DNA from: Kordiimonas lipolytica
GTDB lineage: Bacteria; Pseudomonadota; Alphaproteobacteria; Sphingomonadales; Kordiimonadaceae
NCBI RefSeq assembly: GCF_001550065.1
Contig: NZ_LRUB01000036.1
Coordinates: forward strand, 186,001 to 250,000
Length of the DNA stretch: 64,000 nt
Direction of reading: 5' to 3'
The position numbers were made by a program, and so were the translations under genes. The notes under the pieces were generated by a model. The model saw only the letters and a program-made list of their open reading frames with translations. It was not told where the DNA came from and did not search any database. Positions 11,592 through 19,548 of this stretch are shown here, in pieces (the stretch's first letter is position 1; every line of letters starts with the position of its first letter).

Positions 11592-12446
11592 ATGACAGGA
11601 AATCAGCTGGAGACCGGCATGCGTTCGATTTTAATAGTTTTGAGTGGCCTTTTTGGCCTGACATTACCCGTACAGGCGGGAGAGACGCCGTGGCAGGAGC
11701 ATCTTGATATGCTTCAAACCCGCCTTGTTACAACATCTGCCGACATGACGAATTCAGATGGTAAGCCGCTGTTGGCCTGGGAGGCCAAGCTGGCGCCGGG
11801 GTGGAAGACCTATTGGCGGTCTCCCGGCGAAGCCGGGCTGCCAGTGCGTCTGAGCCAGGACGCTGCAGAGATTGATATTCTTTTTCCCGTTCCTGAACGG
11901 TTCGAGCTTTTCGGTCTGGAGACATATGGCTACAGCCACACGGTGTTGTTGCCGTTTCGGCCGCACAGCACCAATGAAGCGGGCATAACCGTGAGTGCCA
12001 GCTTCATGGTGTGCAAGGATATCTGCGTGCCATTTGATGCCACCTATAACCTCCCTGCCTCGGCATTGGGGGCTGATTTTTCACCGCATGATATTCGTGT
12101 CGATGCCTGGATGAAAAAAGTGCCTGAGCGTGAGGGCGATGCGGGCGCAGGCCTTGTGATTGATTCCGTTCGCGTCACCGGGCCTGTGGGCCGCCAACAT
12201 GTGGTGGTGGATGCCCGCGCGGATGCCATGCTTACTGCGCCTGATATGCTGGCTGAGGTGAACGATATGGTCCATTTCGGCGCACCCAGGATTAAGATTA
12301 CGGGGGACGGGCGCTCGGCGCGTTTTGTGCTCTCCGCCATGACCGGGAAAAAGCCGATGGACCTGCGGGGTAAGCAGATCCGACTGACCTTCATTGATGG
12401 GCAGGGCAATGCCATTGAGCGCATGCTGGACCTGCCTGCCAAATAA
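11592..12446 (+). CDS. Exported DsbD N-terminal-domain-like thiol protein
   Basis: About 284 residues with a signal peptide (RSILIVLSGLFGLTLPVQA) and an immunoglobulin-like domain resembling the periplasmic alpha domain of DsbD. The redox pair is visible as VCKDICVPFDATYNL, and WKTYWRSPGEAGLP is typical of this family. No membrane or thioredoxin domain of full DsbD follows, so it is a stand-alone version. ATG 11592 has AAGGCGG upstream; ATG 11619 (MRSILIV) also has GGAG and would give a more compact signal peptide. A peroxiredoxin gene follows after 56 bases. Confidence 0.82.
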   Translation: MTGNQLETGMRSILIVLSGLFGLTLPVQAGETPWQEHLDMLQTRLVTTSADMTNSDGKPLLAWEAKLAPGWKTYWRSPGEAGLPVRLSQDAAEIDILFPVPERFELFGLETYGYSHTVLLPFRPHSTNEAGITVSASFMVCKDICVPFDATYNLPASALGADFSPHDIRVDAWMKKVPEREGDAGAGLVIDSVRVTGPVGRQHVVVDARADAMLTAPDMLAEVNDMVHFGAPRIKITGDGRSARFVLSAMTGKKPMDLRGKQIRLTFIDGQGNAIERMLDLPAK

Positions 12447-12470
12447 CGGCTAGAGTAAATACCAGATCAA

Positions 12471-12486
12471 TTGCCCGATCGGGCAA
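12471..12486. promoter_or_regulatory. 16-bp perfect palindrome upstream of peroxiredoxin gene
   Basis: TTGCCCGATCGGGCAA reads identically on both strands and lies 16 bases before the peroxiredoxin ATG, just upstream of the AGGAGCA ribosome binding site. It has no loop, which favours a protein-binding operator over an RNA hairpin. The binding protein is unknown. Confidence 0.4.
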
Positions 12487-12502
12487 ACCACAGGAGCAAA
12501 CG

Positions 12503-12985
12503 ATGACCATCCAGCTTGGTGATAAAATTCCCGCCGCGACGCTGACTACCATGACAGCGGACGGTCCGGGGCCAGTGTCCACACAGGAGTTTTTTGAGGG
12601 GCGCAAGGTCGTGCTTTTCTCCGTACCAGGGGCTTTCACGCCGACCTGTTCGGCCAAACACCTGCCGGGCTTTGTCGAGCATGCTGATGAAATCCTCGCT
12701 AAAGGCGTGGATGCCATCGCCTGCGTGTCGGTGAACGATGTGTTTGTCATGAACGCCTGGGGCAAAAGCGCGGGCGTCGAGGACAAGGTTGTAATGCTGG
12801 CAGACGGCAACGCCGAATTCGCCAAGGCGCTGGGCCTTGAAATGGATGCATCCGGGTTTGGCATGGGCACCAGGTCAAAGCGGTTTTCCATGATTGTGGA
12901 AGACGGCACTGTGACCCAGCTGAATATCGAGGAGCCAGGCGCGTTTCAGGTATCTTCCGCTGAGCACGCGCTGACCCAGCTTTAA
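12503..12985 (+). CDS. Peroxiredoxin (Prx5/AhpE-like redoxin)
   Basis: The 160-residue enzyme reduces peroxides through the peroxidatic Cys in VPGAFTPTCSAKHLPGF (about residue 49), the signature of the Prx5 subgroup, with the supporting Arg in GTRSKRFSMIVEDG. No glutaredoxin domain is fused. It starts at an ATG with AGGAGCA upstream and ends before an intrinsic terminator. The exported thiol protein just upstream may share its transcript, although the palindrome between them suggests separate control. Confidence 0.95.
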   Translation: MTIQLGDKIPAATLTTMTADGPGPVSTQEFFEGRKVVLFSVPGAFTPTCSAKHLPGFVEHADEILAKGVDAIACVSVNDVFVMNAWGKSAGVEDKVVMLADGNAEFAKALGLEMDASGFGMGTRSKRFSMIVEDGTVTQLNIEEPGAFQVSSAEHALTQL

Positions 12986-13007
12986 GCCGGGCCAACGAAA
13001 GAGACTG

Positions 13008-13034
13008 AAAGGGCGGCTTCTGCGGCCCTTTTTT
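13008..13034 (+). terminator. Intrinsic terminator after peroxiredoxin gene
   Basis: AAAGGGC (13008-13014) and GCCCTTT (13025-13031) form a stem around a ten-base loop, and the right arm runs into six T residues. Confidence 0.8.
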
Positions 13035-13128
13035 GTGCCTGTTTGCAGCACAGGCAGGTAAGGGCTGTTGAAGCCAGATCAATAGTGCTAGAAGCGATCT
13101 AGGGATCAACAAACAAGACTGCCGCTCA

Positions 13129-14412
13129 ATGAGTTTCGAAACAGTATTGAAGTCGGGTATAGCGGCCTGGCTGACAAGCGAGACCAGATTGAATCTGGCC
13201 CGTGCGAGAGAGGAAGTGTCGCGGCGCTTTGGGCGCCGGGGGCGAGAGATTCTGTATTTTCACCGCACGGATGACCCCTATTGCCAATTGATGGTGCAGG
13301 CGTTGCCTGACCTTGCCAGCCGCTTTGACGTAAAGATAAAGCCTTTGGTGATCGAACGGCTGCCCGCCAACATGTATCCCGATCCTCAGCGCTTCGAAGC
13401 CTACAGCATTCTTGATGCCACGCGGCTCGCCCGGCTTTACGGGCTTGGCTTTCCTTCAACCGCCATGGTGCCGGATCGGCTGAATGTGGGCATGGCCAAC
13501 CGCTATCTGGTCAGCTTGCAGGATGATCCTGCTTTTTTCACTGCGGCAGAAGAAGTCGGTGAGGCGCTTTGGCGTAACGACCACAAGCTGGTGCGCAGCC
13601 AGTGTGTTGCAGCAGACATTGACGAGTTGGCGCTTGAGAAAAATGAAAAACTGCTGAGGCAGCTTGGCCACTATGCCAGTGCCACCGTCTATTATGGTGG
13701 CGAGTTTTATCTTGGGCTGGACCGGTTGGACCATCTGGAGCACCGCCTGAATAAGGCAGGTGTGGGGGATGGTGAAGTGCATTTCGAGCTCACCCGCCTA
13801 TGGCGATACGGTCTTCAGAATATGGAAAAATCGGTATCCGGGCGTAGTGTGGAGCTCTTTTTCTCTGTTCGTAGCCCCTATAGCTATCTTGGGCTGCAAC
13901 TGGCGTCAGAACTGGCGGAAAAATCCGGTATCCGGCTCAAGTTGAAGCCGGTGCTGCCAATGATGATGCGCGGCATGAAGGTGCCACCTGCCAAAGGCCG
14001 CTATATCCTGATGGATACAGCGCGCGAGGCGCGGGCGGAGGGTATTCCGTTCGGGCGTATCGTTGACCCCCTTGGGCTGGCGACCAAACGGGCGATGGGG
14101 CTTGGTTTTGCCTTTGCGGACACAGACCAGGACCTGGCTTTCTTCAAGGCCTTCACCAGAGGCGTATGGGCTGAGGGGATCGACGGCACCACAGACGCGG
14201 GGCTCAGGAAAATCCTGGACCGGGCCGGCATTGGCGGCGCCAAACTTTCGGCCGCCCTGCCGGAAGAAGTCTGGGGGCCTGTGGCGGAAAGAAACCGTCA
14301 GGCACTTTTGATGGCGGGTGCATGGGGCGTGCCCACCTTCCGGGTGGGCAATGAGACCTTGTGGGGACAAGACCGGCTGTGGGCCGTTGTCGACGCTTTA
14401 AAGCAACAGTAA
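13129..14412 (+). CDS. Tandem DsbA/HCCA-isomerase-like thioredoxin-fold protein
   Basis: This 427-residue protein appears to hold two DsbA-like domains. The N-terminal half has ILYFHRTDDPYCQLMVQALP, where a single Cys replaces the usual CxxC. The C-terminal half resembles 2-hydroxychromene-2-carboxylate isomerase and kappa-class glutathione transferase: VELFFSVRSPYSYLGLQLAS, then FFKAFTRGVWAEGIDGTT and the cis-Pro region GAWGVPTFRVGNETLWGQDR. Such domains often bind glutathione, with the SPYS serine replacing the active cysteine. The exact reaction is unknown. It stands alone with terminators on both sides. Confidence 0.82.
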   Translation: MSFETVLKSGIAAWLTSETRLNLARAREEVSRRFGRRGREILYFHRTDDPYCQLMVQALPDLASRFDVKIKPLVIERLPANMYPDPQRFEAYSILDATRLARLYGLGFPSTAMVPDRLNVGMANRYLVSLQDDPAFFTAAEEVGEALWRNDHKLVRSQCVAADIDELALEKNEKLLRQLGHYASATVYYGGEFYLGLDRLDHLEHRLNKAGVGDGEVHFELTRLWRYGLQNMEKSVSGRSVELFFSVRSPYSYLGLQLASELAEKSGIRLKLKPVLPMMMRGMKVPPAKGRYILMDTAREARAEGIPFGRIVDPLGLATKRAMGLGFAFADTDQDLAFFKAFTRGVWAEGIDGTTDAGLRKILDRAGIGGAKLSAALPEEVWGPVAERNRQALLMAGAWGVPTFRVGNETLWGQDRLWAVVDALKQQ

Positions 14413-14556
14413 AACGCTTTGTCGCAGTAAGCTTTCGCTTGGATTGACTGGGTGTAAAAGCTGCGTATTGTCATTTATTCGGTCGCAGCCTGGCAAACTG
14501 CGGCATGTTGTGGGTTTGGGAGCCCGCAAAGTTAATAACTAAGGGGACTGGTTACA

Positions 14557-16245
14557 GTGTTTAGCAATAATAAAATGCGTGTCGGCTTTTCCGCGCTGTC
14601 ATTTCTGGCAGTGGCAGCGTGTGCCGATACCGGTAGTGTGGAGAAAACGGCAGCCGACCGGGCGGAAAGCTTCAGCGCCAGTCGGATCGAAGCCGATGTT
14701 CGTTTCCTGGCAGATGATACACTCAAGGGCCGCGATACAGGTAGCGAAGGCTACCGCATCTCAGCTAATTATGTGGCGGCTGAATTTGCCCAGCTTGGCT
14801 TGAAACCGGCGGGCGAAAATGGTGGGTACTTCCAGGAAGTTCCGTTCAAGACGGCCAAGCTGGATGTTGAATCAGCTGCGATGAGCGTAACTGTGAACGG
14901 CGAAGAAAAGACGCTGACTGCCGGCGATGACTTCTACATGAGCGGTGATGTGAATGTGCCGTCGGGCGATGTCTCGGGCGATCTTGTGTTTGTTGGCTAT
15001 GGCATCCACGCGCCAGATCTTGGTCATGATGACCTCACGGGCGTTGACCTTGAAGGCAAGATTGCAGTTCTTATCGGTGGCGCACCGACAAGCTTCAACA
15101 GCGAAATTCGTGCGCACCACGGCTCAAGTACGACCAAGAAAAAGGAACTGGCTCGCCGTGGCGTCGTTGGAACGCTTGTTGTCAGCACTCTCGCTGGTGA
15201 AAAGCGCCGTCCATTTTCCCGGCTCAAGAAATATCTGGGCAGCGAATCTTTTGATTGGGTGGCCCCTGAGGGCACTGACGATGGCACCCCGCGCATAACT
15301 GCCTCTGCTGCGATCAGCCACGACGTGGCCCGGATGCTCTTTGAGGGGGCCGACATGTCCTTTGACGATGTTTTGGCCGAAGCAGAAGAGGGCACGCCAA
15401 AGGCGATGCCGCTTATGACCAGCGCATCCATCAAGCGAGACAGTATCCTGTCCGACACCTTCCATAGCCCCAATGTCCTGGCTGTGCTTGAAGGGTCTGA
15501 CCCGGAACTGAAAAACGAGTATGTTGTGATGTCTGCGCATCTGGATCATATCGGTGTTTCCGAGCATGCAAAGGGTGATGACAAGATCAACAACGGCGCG
15601 CTTGATAACGCGTCGGGCGTTGCTGTGATGATGGAAGTGGCGCGGGCTTATGTGCGCTCGGGCGAGCGTCCCCGCCGGTCCATTCTGTTTGCCGCTGTTG
15701 TGGCAGAAGAAAAAGGCCTTCTGGGCGCTGAGTATTTCGCCAAATTCCCGACGGTGGCAAAGGAACAGATGGTTGCCAACGTCAATGTGGATATGCCGAT
15801 TCTGCTGTATGATTTCGCCGATGTAGTTGCCTTTGGTGCGGACCGCTCATCGCTTGGTCCGGTAACGGCCGAAGCAGTGGGCAGCATTGGCGTGGCCCTG
15901 AGCCCGGACCCAATGCCGGAAGAGGGCATCTTCACAAGGTCCGACCATTACCGGTTCGTGCAGCAGGGCATCCCTTCCGTGTTTCTGGTAACAGGTTGGG
16001 GCCCATCGGTGGACGGCAAGGATGGCGGTGCCATCTTCCGCGAGTTCCTGGGCAAGACCTACCACCGTCCGCATGACTCGCTCGATCAGGAGATCAATTA
16101 TCAGGCCGGCGCCAAGTTCGCCTATGTGAACTGGTTGATCCTGAATGAAGTGGCGAATGCGGATGAGCGCCCACGCTGGAACGCCGGTGACTTCTTTGGT
16201 CGTACCTTCGGCGGTCTTGGAGTGGACGCTTCAGAGGCGCGTTAA
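14557..16245 (+). CDS. M28 family zinc peptidase lipoprotein with PA domain
   Basis: The 562-residue protein starts with a lipobox signal (SALSFLAVAAC, Cys about residue 22), a protease-associated domain around residues 130-250 and a C-terminal M28 aminopeptidase domain. Zinc ligands and catalytic residues are readable in SAHLDHIGV, NNGALDNASG, AAVVAEEKGLLGAEYF, VNVDMPIL and FTRSDHYRFVQQGIPSVFL. The GTG at 14557 is chosen because AAGGGGACT precedes it, whereas ATG 14575 has no site. It probably trims peptides in the periplasm or at the outer membrane. Confidence 0.93.
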   Translation: MFSNNKMRVGFSALSFLAVAACADTGSVEKTAADRAESFSASRIEADVRFLADDTLKGRDTGSEGYRISANYVAAEFAQLGLKPAGENGGYFQEVPFKTAKLDVESAAMSVTVNGEEKTLTAGDDFYMSGDVNVPSGDVSGDLVFVGYGIHAPDLGHDDLTGVDLEGKIAVLIGGAPTSFNSEIRAHHGSSTTKKKELARRGVVGTLVVSTLAGEKRRPFSRLKKYLGSESFDWVAPEGTDDGTPRITASAAISHDVARMLFEGADMSFDDVLAEAEEGTPKAMPLMTSASIKRDSILSDTFHSPNVLAVLEGSDPELKNEYVVMSAHLDHIGVSEHAKGDDKINNGALDNASGVAVMMEVARAYVRSGERPRRSILFAAVVAEEKGLLGAEYFAKFPTVAKEQMVANVNVDMPILLYDFADVVAFGADRSSLGPVTAEAVGSIGVALSPDPMPEEGIFTRSDHYRFVQQGIPSVFLVTGWGPSVDGKDGGAIFREFLGKTYHRPHDSLDQEINYQAGAKFAYVNWLILNEVANADERPRWNAGDFFGRTFGGLGVDASEAR

Positions 16246-16274
16246 TCGGCCTGCGATTAAGCATAAAACAAAGA

Positions 16275-16303
16275 AAAGCGCGGGCAATTGTCCGCGCTTT
16301 TTT
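16275..16303. terminator. Bidirectional terminator between M28 peptidase and rnhA
   Basis: AAAGCGCGG (16275-16283) and CCGCGCTTT (16292-16300) form a perfect 9-bp stem with T-rich flanks on both strands, suited to the convergent genes ending on either side. Confidence 0.88.
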
Positions 16304-16752
16304 TATGGCTTGTAGGGGGCCATGCCCTGGTTTGCCAGTGCGTCTGCGCGTTCATTGCCTGGGTCGCCCGCATGGCCCTTTACCCAGATCCAGTCAATCT
16401 CGTGGGGCTTAATGGCTTTATCCAGCGCCTGCCACAGGTCGGCATTCTTCACCGGCTTTTTGGCGGCGTTTTTCCAGCCCTTGTTTTTCCAGGCGTGAAT
16501 CCATTTGGTGATGCCGTCGCGCACATAGGTGCTGTCTGTGTGCAGATGCACGATGCACGGGCGCTTGAGAAGCTTCAGTGCCTCTATCGCCGCCGTCAGC
16601 TCCATGCGGTTGTTCGTGGTCTCCAGCTCGCCGCCGGTGATTTCCTTTTCGTGTTCGCCATAAAGGAGCAGCGCGCCCCAACCGCCCGGCCCCGGATTCC
16701 CGGAACAGGCGCCGTCGGTATAGATTTCAACGACCTTCTTTTTAGACGACAT
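16303..16752 (-). CDS. rnhA: Ribonuclease HI
   Basis: RNase HI cleaves RNA in RNA-DNA hybrids. The 149-residue product shows the acidic active site: Asp in [18 protein letters not shown], Glu in [13 protein letters not shown], Asp in [14 protein letters not shown], and the late Asp in [17 protein letters not shown] 16752 (MSSKKKV) is preferred; ATG 16764 would add four residues but has no room for a ribosome site. The start overlaps the end of thrB, so the gene is probably coupled to it. Confidence 0.96.
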   Translation of the reverse strand: MSSKKKVVEIYTDGACSGNPGPGGWGALLLYGEHEKEITGGELETTNNRMELTAAIEALKLLKRPCIVHLHTDSTYVRDGITKWIHAWKNKGWKNAAKKPVKNADLWQALDKAIKPHEIDWIWVKGHAGDPGNERADALANQGMAPYKP

Positions 16753-17701
16753 AACCGGCCGCATCCCTGATCTGCTGGTGAAACTTCAGCCGCTTCAGGT
16801 AATCAAGCGGATTTTTTGGGGTCACAACCGCACCTTCAACCGGGTTCTGCCAGTCGTAAAGGCGGGTCAGCAGAAACCGTAGCGCAGCCCCCCGGCACAG
16901 AAGCGGAAGAGCATCAACTTCGACGGGCGTCAGCGGCCTGTGGGCGTCATACATTTCCATCAGTCGTTTGGCATGGCCGGGCAGGAACTGGTGATTTTCA
17001 TCAAAGCACCAACTGTTGATGCACACCGCGATGTCATAAGCGAGCATGTCGGTGCAGCCGAAATAGAAATCAATCACCCCGGTGATGGTGTCACCAGTGA
17101 ACAGCACATTGTCCGGAAACAGGTCCGCGTGGATGGTGCCAGTTGGCAGGCCAGTTGGCCAGGCGGCGTCCAGTGCTGCGATCTCGGCCCTGATTTCATC
17201 CGCCAGCCCGGCCTTTACTTCATCAGCACGGGCTTCGGTCTTGGCTGCCAGGTCTTTCCAGCCCGCTAGCGACAGGTCATTGGGGCGGGATTCGTCGAAG
17301 CTTTGTCCCACTTTGTGCATGTCCGCGAGCATGCCACCTAGAGCCGCGCATTGATTCTCGGATGGATGATGGACGCTTACCCCGGAGAGAAAGCTGATCA
17401 GACAGGCCGGGCGGCCAGCCAGTATCTGCAGCGCCTTGCCCGCTTTATCATGAATCGGCAGCGGGGTTGGGATGCCGCCTTCCGCCAAATGTTCCATCAT
17501 GTTCAGGAAATAGGGCAGTTCGTCCGGGTTTGCGCGCTTCTCATAAAGCGTCAGGATATAGCGCGCCTTGGTGGTCTCCAGCAGATAGTTGGAGTTCTCC
17601 ACGCCTTCGGCAATGCCTTTGAAGCTTGTGGCTTTGCCGACATCGTAACGGCTCAGGAAGGCGCTTAGCGTCTGGTCGTCAACCTTAGTGTAGACCGCCA
17701 T
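16742..17701 (-). CDS. thrB: Homoserine kinase
   Basis: This is the aminoglycoside-phosphotransferase-like homoserine kinase common in alphaproteobacteria, not the GHMP type of enterobacteria. The 319 residues contain [14 protein letters not shown] (catalytic Asp loop) and [19 protein letters not shown] (metal-binding Asp). It makes O-phosphohomoserine, the substrate of the ThrC encoded at 7.4 kb. Its ATG overlaps the ispH stop by one base (TGATG), and rnhA overlaps its end, giving a compact ispH-thrB-rnhA unit. Confidence 0.95.
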   Translation of the reverse strand: MAVYTKVDDQTLSAFLSRYDVGKATSFKGIAEGVENSNYLLETTKARYILTLYEKRANPDELPYFLNMMEHLAEGGIPTPLPIHDKAGKALQILAGRPACLISFLSGVSVHHPSENQCAALGGMLADMHKVGQSFDESRPNDLSLAGWKDLAAKTEARADEVKAGLADEIRAEIAALDAAWPTGLPTGTIHADLFPDNVLFTGDTITGVIDFYFGCTDMLAYDIAVCINSWCFDENHQFLPGHAKRLMEMYDAHRPLTPVEVDALPLLCRGAALRFLLTRLYDWQNPVEGAVVTPKNPLDYLKRLKFHQQIRDAAGYVV

Positions 17702-18651
17702 CAGGCAACGTCCTTCAGAATGGGCGGCACCTTGAACACCACATTTTCTTCTGCGGTGGTCACCAGTTCCAGTTTGGCGTCATAATGCCCCTTGAGGGCT
17801 TCGATCACTTCTTCGACCAGCACTTCCGGGGCGCTCGCACCTGCGGAAATACCCACGGCGGTGGCTCCGTCCAGCCAGTCCCAGTCCAGTTCAACCGCAC
17901 GGCGCACCAGCTTTGCCGGGCAGCCTGCCTTTTCGCTGACTTCCACAAGACGCATGCTGTTAGAGCTATTGTAGGCGCCGATCACGATCATGCGGTCGGC
18001 CTGCTTGGCCACTTCTTTCACCGCGATCTGGCGGTTGGTGGTGGCGTAGCAAATGTCTTCCTTGTTGGGCTGGTCCAAAGACGGGAAGCGGTCCAGAAGG
18101 GCTGCGACAATTTCGGAAGTATCATCAACCGACAAAGTGGTCTGTGTCACGAAGGCCAGCTTTTCCGGGTTCTTGGGCTCGAACTTCGCCACATCCTCTA
18201 CTGTTTCGATCAGTGTCACTGTGCCGTCGGGCACCTGGCCCATGGTGCCGATGACTTCCGGGTGCCCTGCGTGGCCGATCATCAAAATCTCGCGGCCATG
18301 CATCAGGTGACGCTCAACCTGCCTGTGCACTTTCGACACAAGCGGGCAGGTGGCGTCTACATACACCATGTTTCGGCGTTCAGCCTCTGCCGGTACCGAC
18401 TTGGGCACGCCGTGGGCAGAAAAGACAACCGGCATGTCGGTTGGTACTTCGTCCAGTTCGTCCACGAACACGGCGCCCTTGGCTTCAAGGCCTTCGACTA
18501 CATAGCGGTTATGCACGATTTCGTGCCTTACATAGACGGGCGAGCCGAACTTCTTGATCGCCAGTTCGACGATCTTGATCGCGCGGTCGACCCCGGCGCA
18601 GAAACCGCGCGGGTTGGCCAAAAGAATTCGCAGGCTGTTTTCTGCCGCCAT
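17701..18651 (-). CDS. ispH: 4-hydroxy-3-methylbut-2-enyl diphosphate reductase
   Basis: IspH (LytB) is the last enzyme of the MEP isoprenoid pathway and uses a [4Fe-4S] cluster held by three cysteines. These are visible in [27 protein letters not shown] and [13 protein letters not shown]. The active-site glutamate lies in VTQTTLS-adjacent sequence and the histidines in [11 protein letters not shown] and [11 protein letters not shown]. Length is 316 residues, normal for the family. It is the promoter-proximal gene of the ispH-thrB-rnhA unit. Confidence 0.97.
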   Translation of the reverse strand: MAAENSLRILLANPRGFCAGVDRAIKIVELAIKKFGSPVYVRHEIVHNRYVVEGLEAKGAVFVDELDEVPTDMPVVFSAHGVPKSVPAEAERRNMVYVDATCPLVSKVHRQVERHLMHGREILMIGHAGHPEVIGTMGQVPDGTVTLIETVEDVAKFEPKNPEKLAFVTQTTLSVDDTSEIVAALLDRFPSLDQPNKEDICYATTNRQIAVKEVAKQADRMIVIGAYNSSNSMRLVEVSEKAGCPAKLVRRAVELDWDWLDGATAVGISAGASAPEVLVEEVIEALKGHYDAKLELVTTAEENVVFKVPPILKDVA

Positions 18652-18959
18652 TCGGCTGCCTCCATGGGAAAGAAATTGCAGCCCTTAGCTACCGCCCAAC
18701 TGCCCCAAGCGTCAAGCAAGACGTGCTTCGCGGGCGCATAAGATGTCGTGCTTGCCTGAATGCTTGTCTGATTGCTTTTCTGGCGCCACAGTTTCGACAT
18801 GCTTGGCTGATAGCCGGTGCTGCGTGCTAATTGTGCCAGCGGGCGATAAGGTGGGTTGCTCTTTAGCGGTCTTCTTTTTATGATCGCGGCCAAATTCCGG
18901 CTTTACGCTGACCCACAGAAGGGCGCCATTGGCCGATACCTGATTTTGAAAGGCGATTT
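18652..18959. other. Divergent ispH / lipoprotein intergenic region
   Basis: These 308 bases separate two divergent genes. A weak TTGACG element on the minus strand (complement of 18710-18715) could belong to the ispH promoter. I see no RNA gene, no strong palindrome and no convincing reading frame. Confidence 0.5.
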
Positions 18960-19469
18960 ATGTCCGTTCGTAGTGTGATTTTGTTCGGTCTTCTGTTCTT
19001 GCTGGCTGCCTGCGGCAACCGCAATCCGCTTGAGGTGACGGTGTCCCGCTGTCCGGCCATTGCTGTTGTGGGGGACGCTGGCACACTGACCCGCTTTGAA
19101 GGCGAAGGCCGTAACATTGAGGACGTGGCTTTCACTGCTTCCATCATGGACGTGCGCCTGACTTGTGAAGAGGCCGAGGATGTGACCTCCGACGTTAGCT
19201 TTAGCGTTGCGGCCACAAGAGGCGATGCTTTCCGGGGCGGCAGCGTGACCCTCCCATACTTTGTCGTGGTCCTGAAGGACAACAGCCAGATTATCACCAA
19301 GAAAATCTATGACGTGACGCTGAATTTCGACAGCAATGGCCGTGCTTCTTCGCGTGAAGTGCTGGAGCAGCATATCCCGACGATTGAGCAGGCTCGTCGC
19401 TATAATTATGAAGTTCTCGTGGGCTTCCAGCTAACGGCTCAGGATGCGATTTTCAACATGGAGCGCTAG
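18960..19469 (+). CDS. Conserved small lipoprotein of unknown function
   Basis: The 169-residue product has a lipoprotein signal peptide (ILFGLLFLLAACGNRNPLE, lipobox LAAC) and then a compact beta-rich domain including DVRLTCEEAEDVTSDVSFSV and a C-terminal YNYEVLVGFQLTAQDAIFN. I recognise the general pattern of alphaproteobacterial hypothetical lipoproteins but no characterised family. AAAGG lies before the ATG. It is monocistronic, ending before a strong terminator. Confidence 0.75.
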   Translation: MSVRSVILFGLLFLLAACGNRNPLEVTVSRCPAIAVVGDAGTLTRFEGEGRNIEDVAFTASIMDVRLTCEEAEDVTSDVSFSVAATRGDAFRGGSVTLPYFVVVLKDNSQIITKKIYDVTLNFDSNGRASSREVLEQHIPTIEQARRYNYEVLVGFQLTAQDAIFNMER

Positions 19470-19493
19470 ACGCTTTCCAATAAAGTTCAAATG

Positions 19494-19526
19494 AAAACGG
19501 CGGCCCTTATGGAGCCGCCGTTTTTG
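19494..19526. terminator. Bidirectional terminator between lipoprotein and TonB receptor genes
   Basis: AAAACGGCGGC (19494-19504) and GCCGCCGTTTT (19514-19524) form a perfect 11-bp stem with T tracts on both strands, placed between two convergent genes. Confidence 0.92.
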
Positions 19527-19548
19527 ATTCTGGATAATGCTGTTTGCC

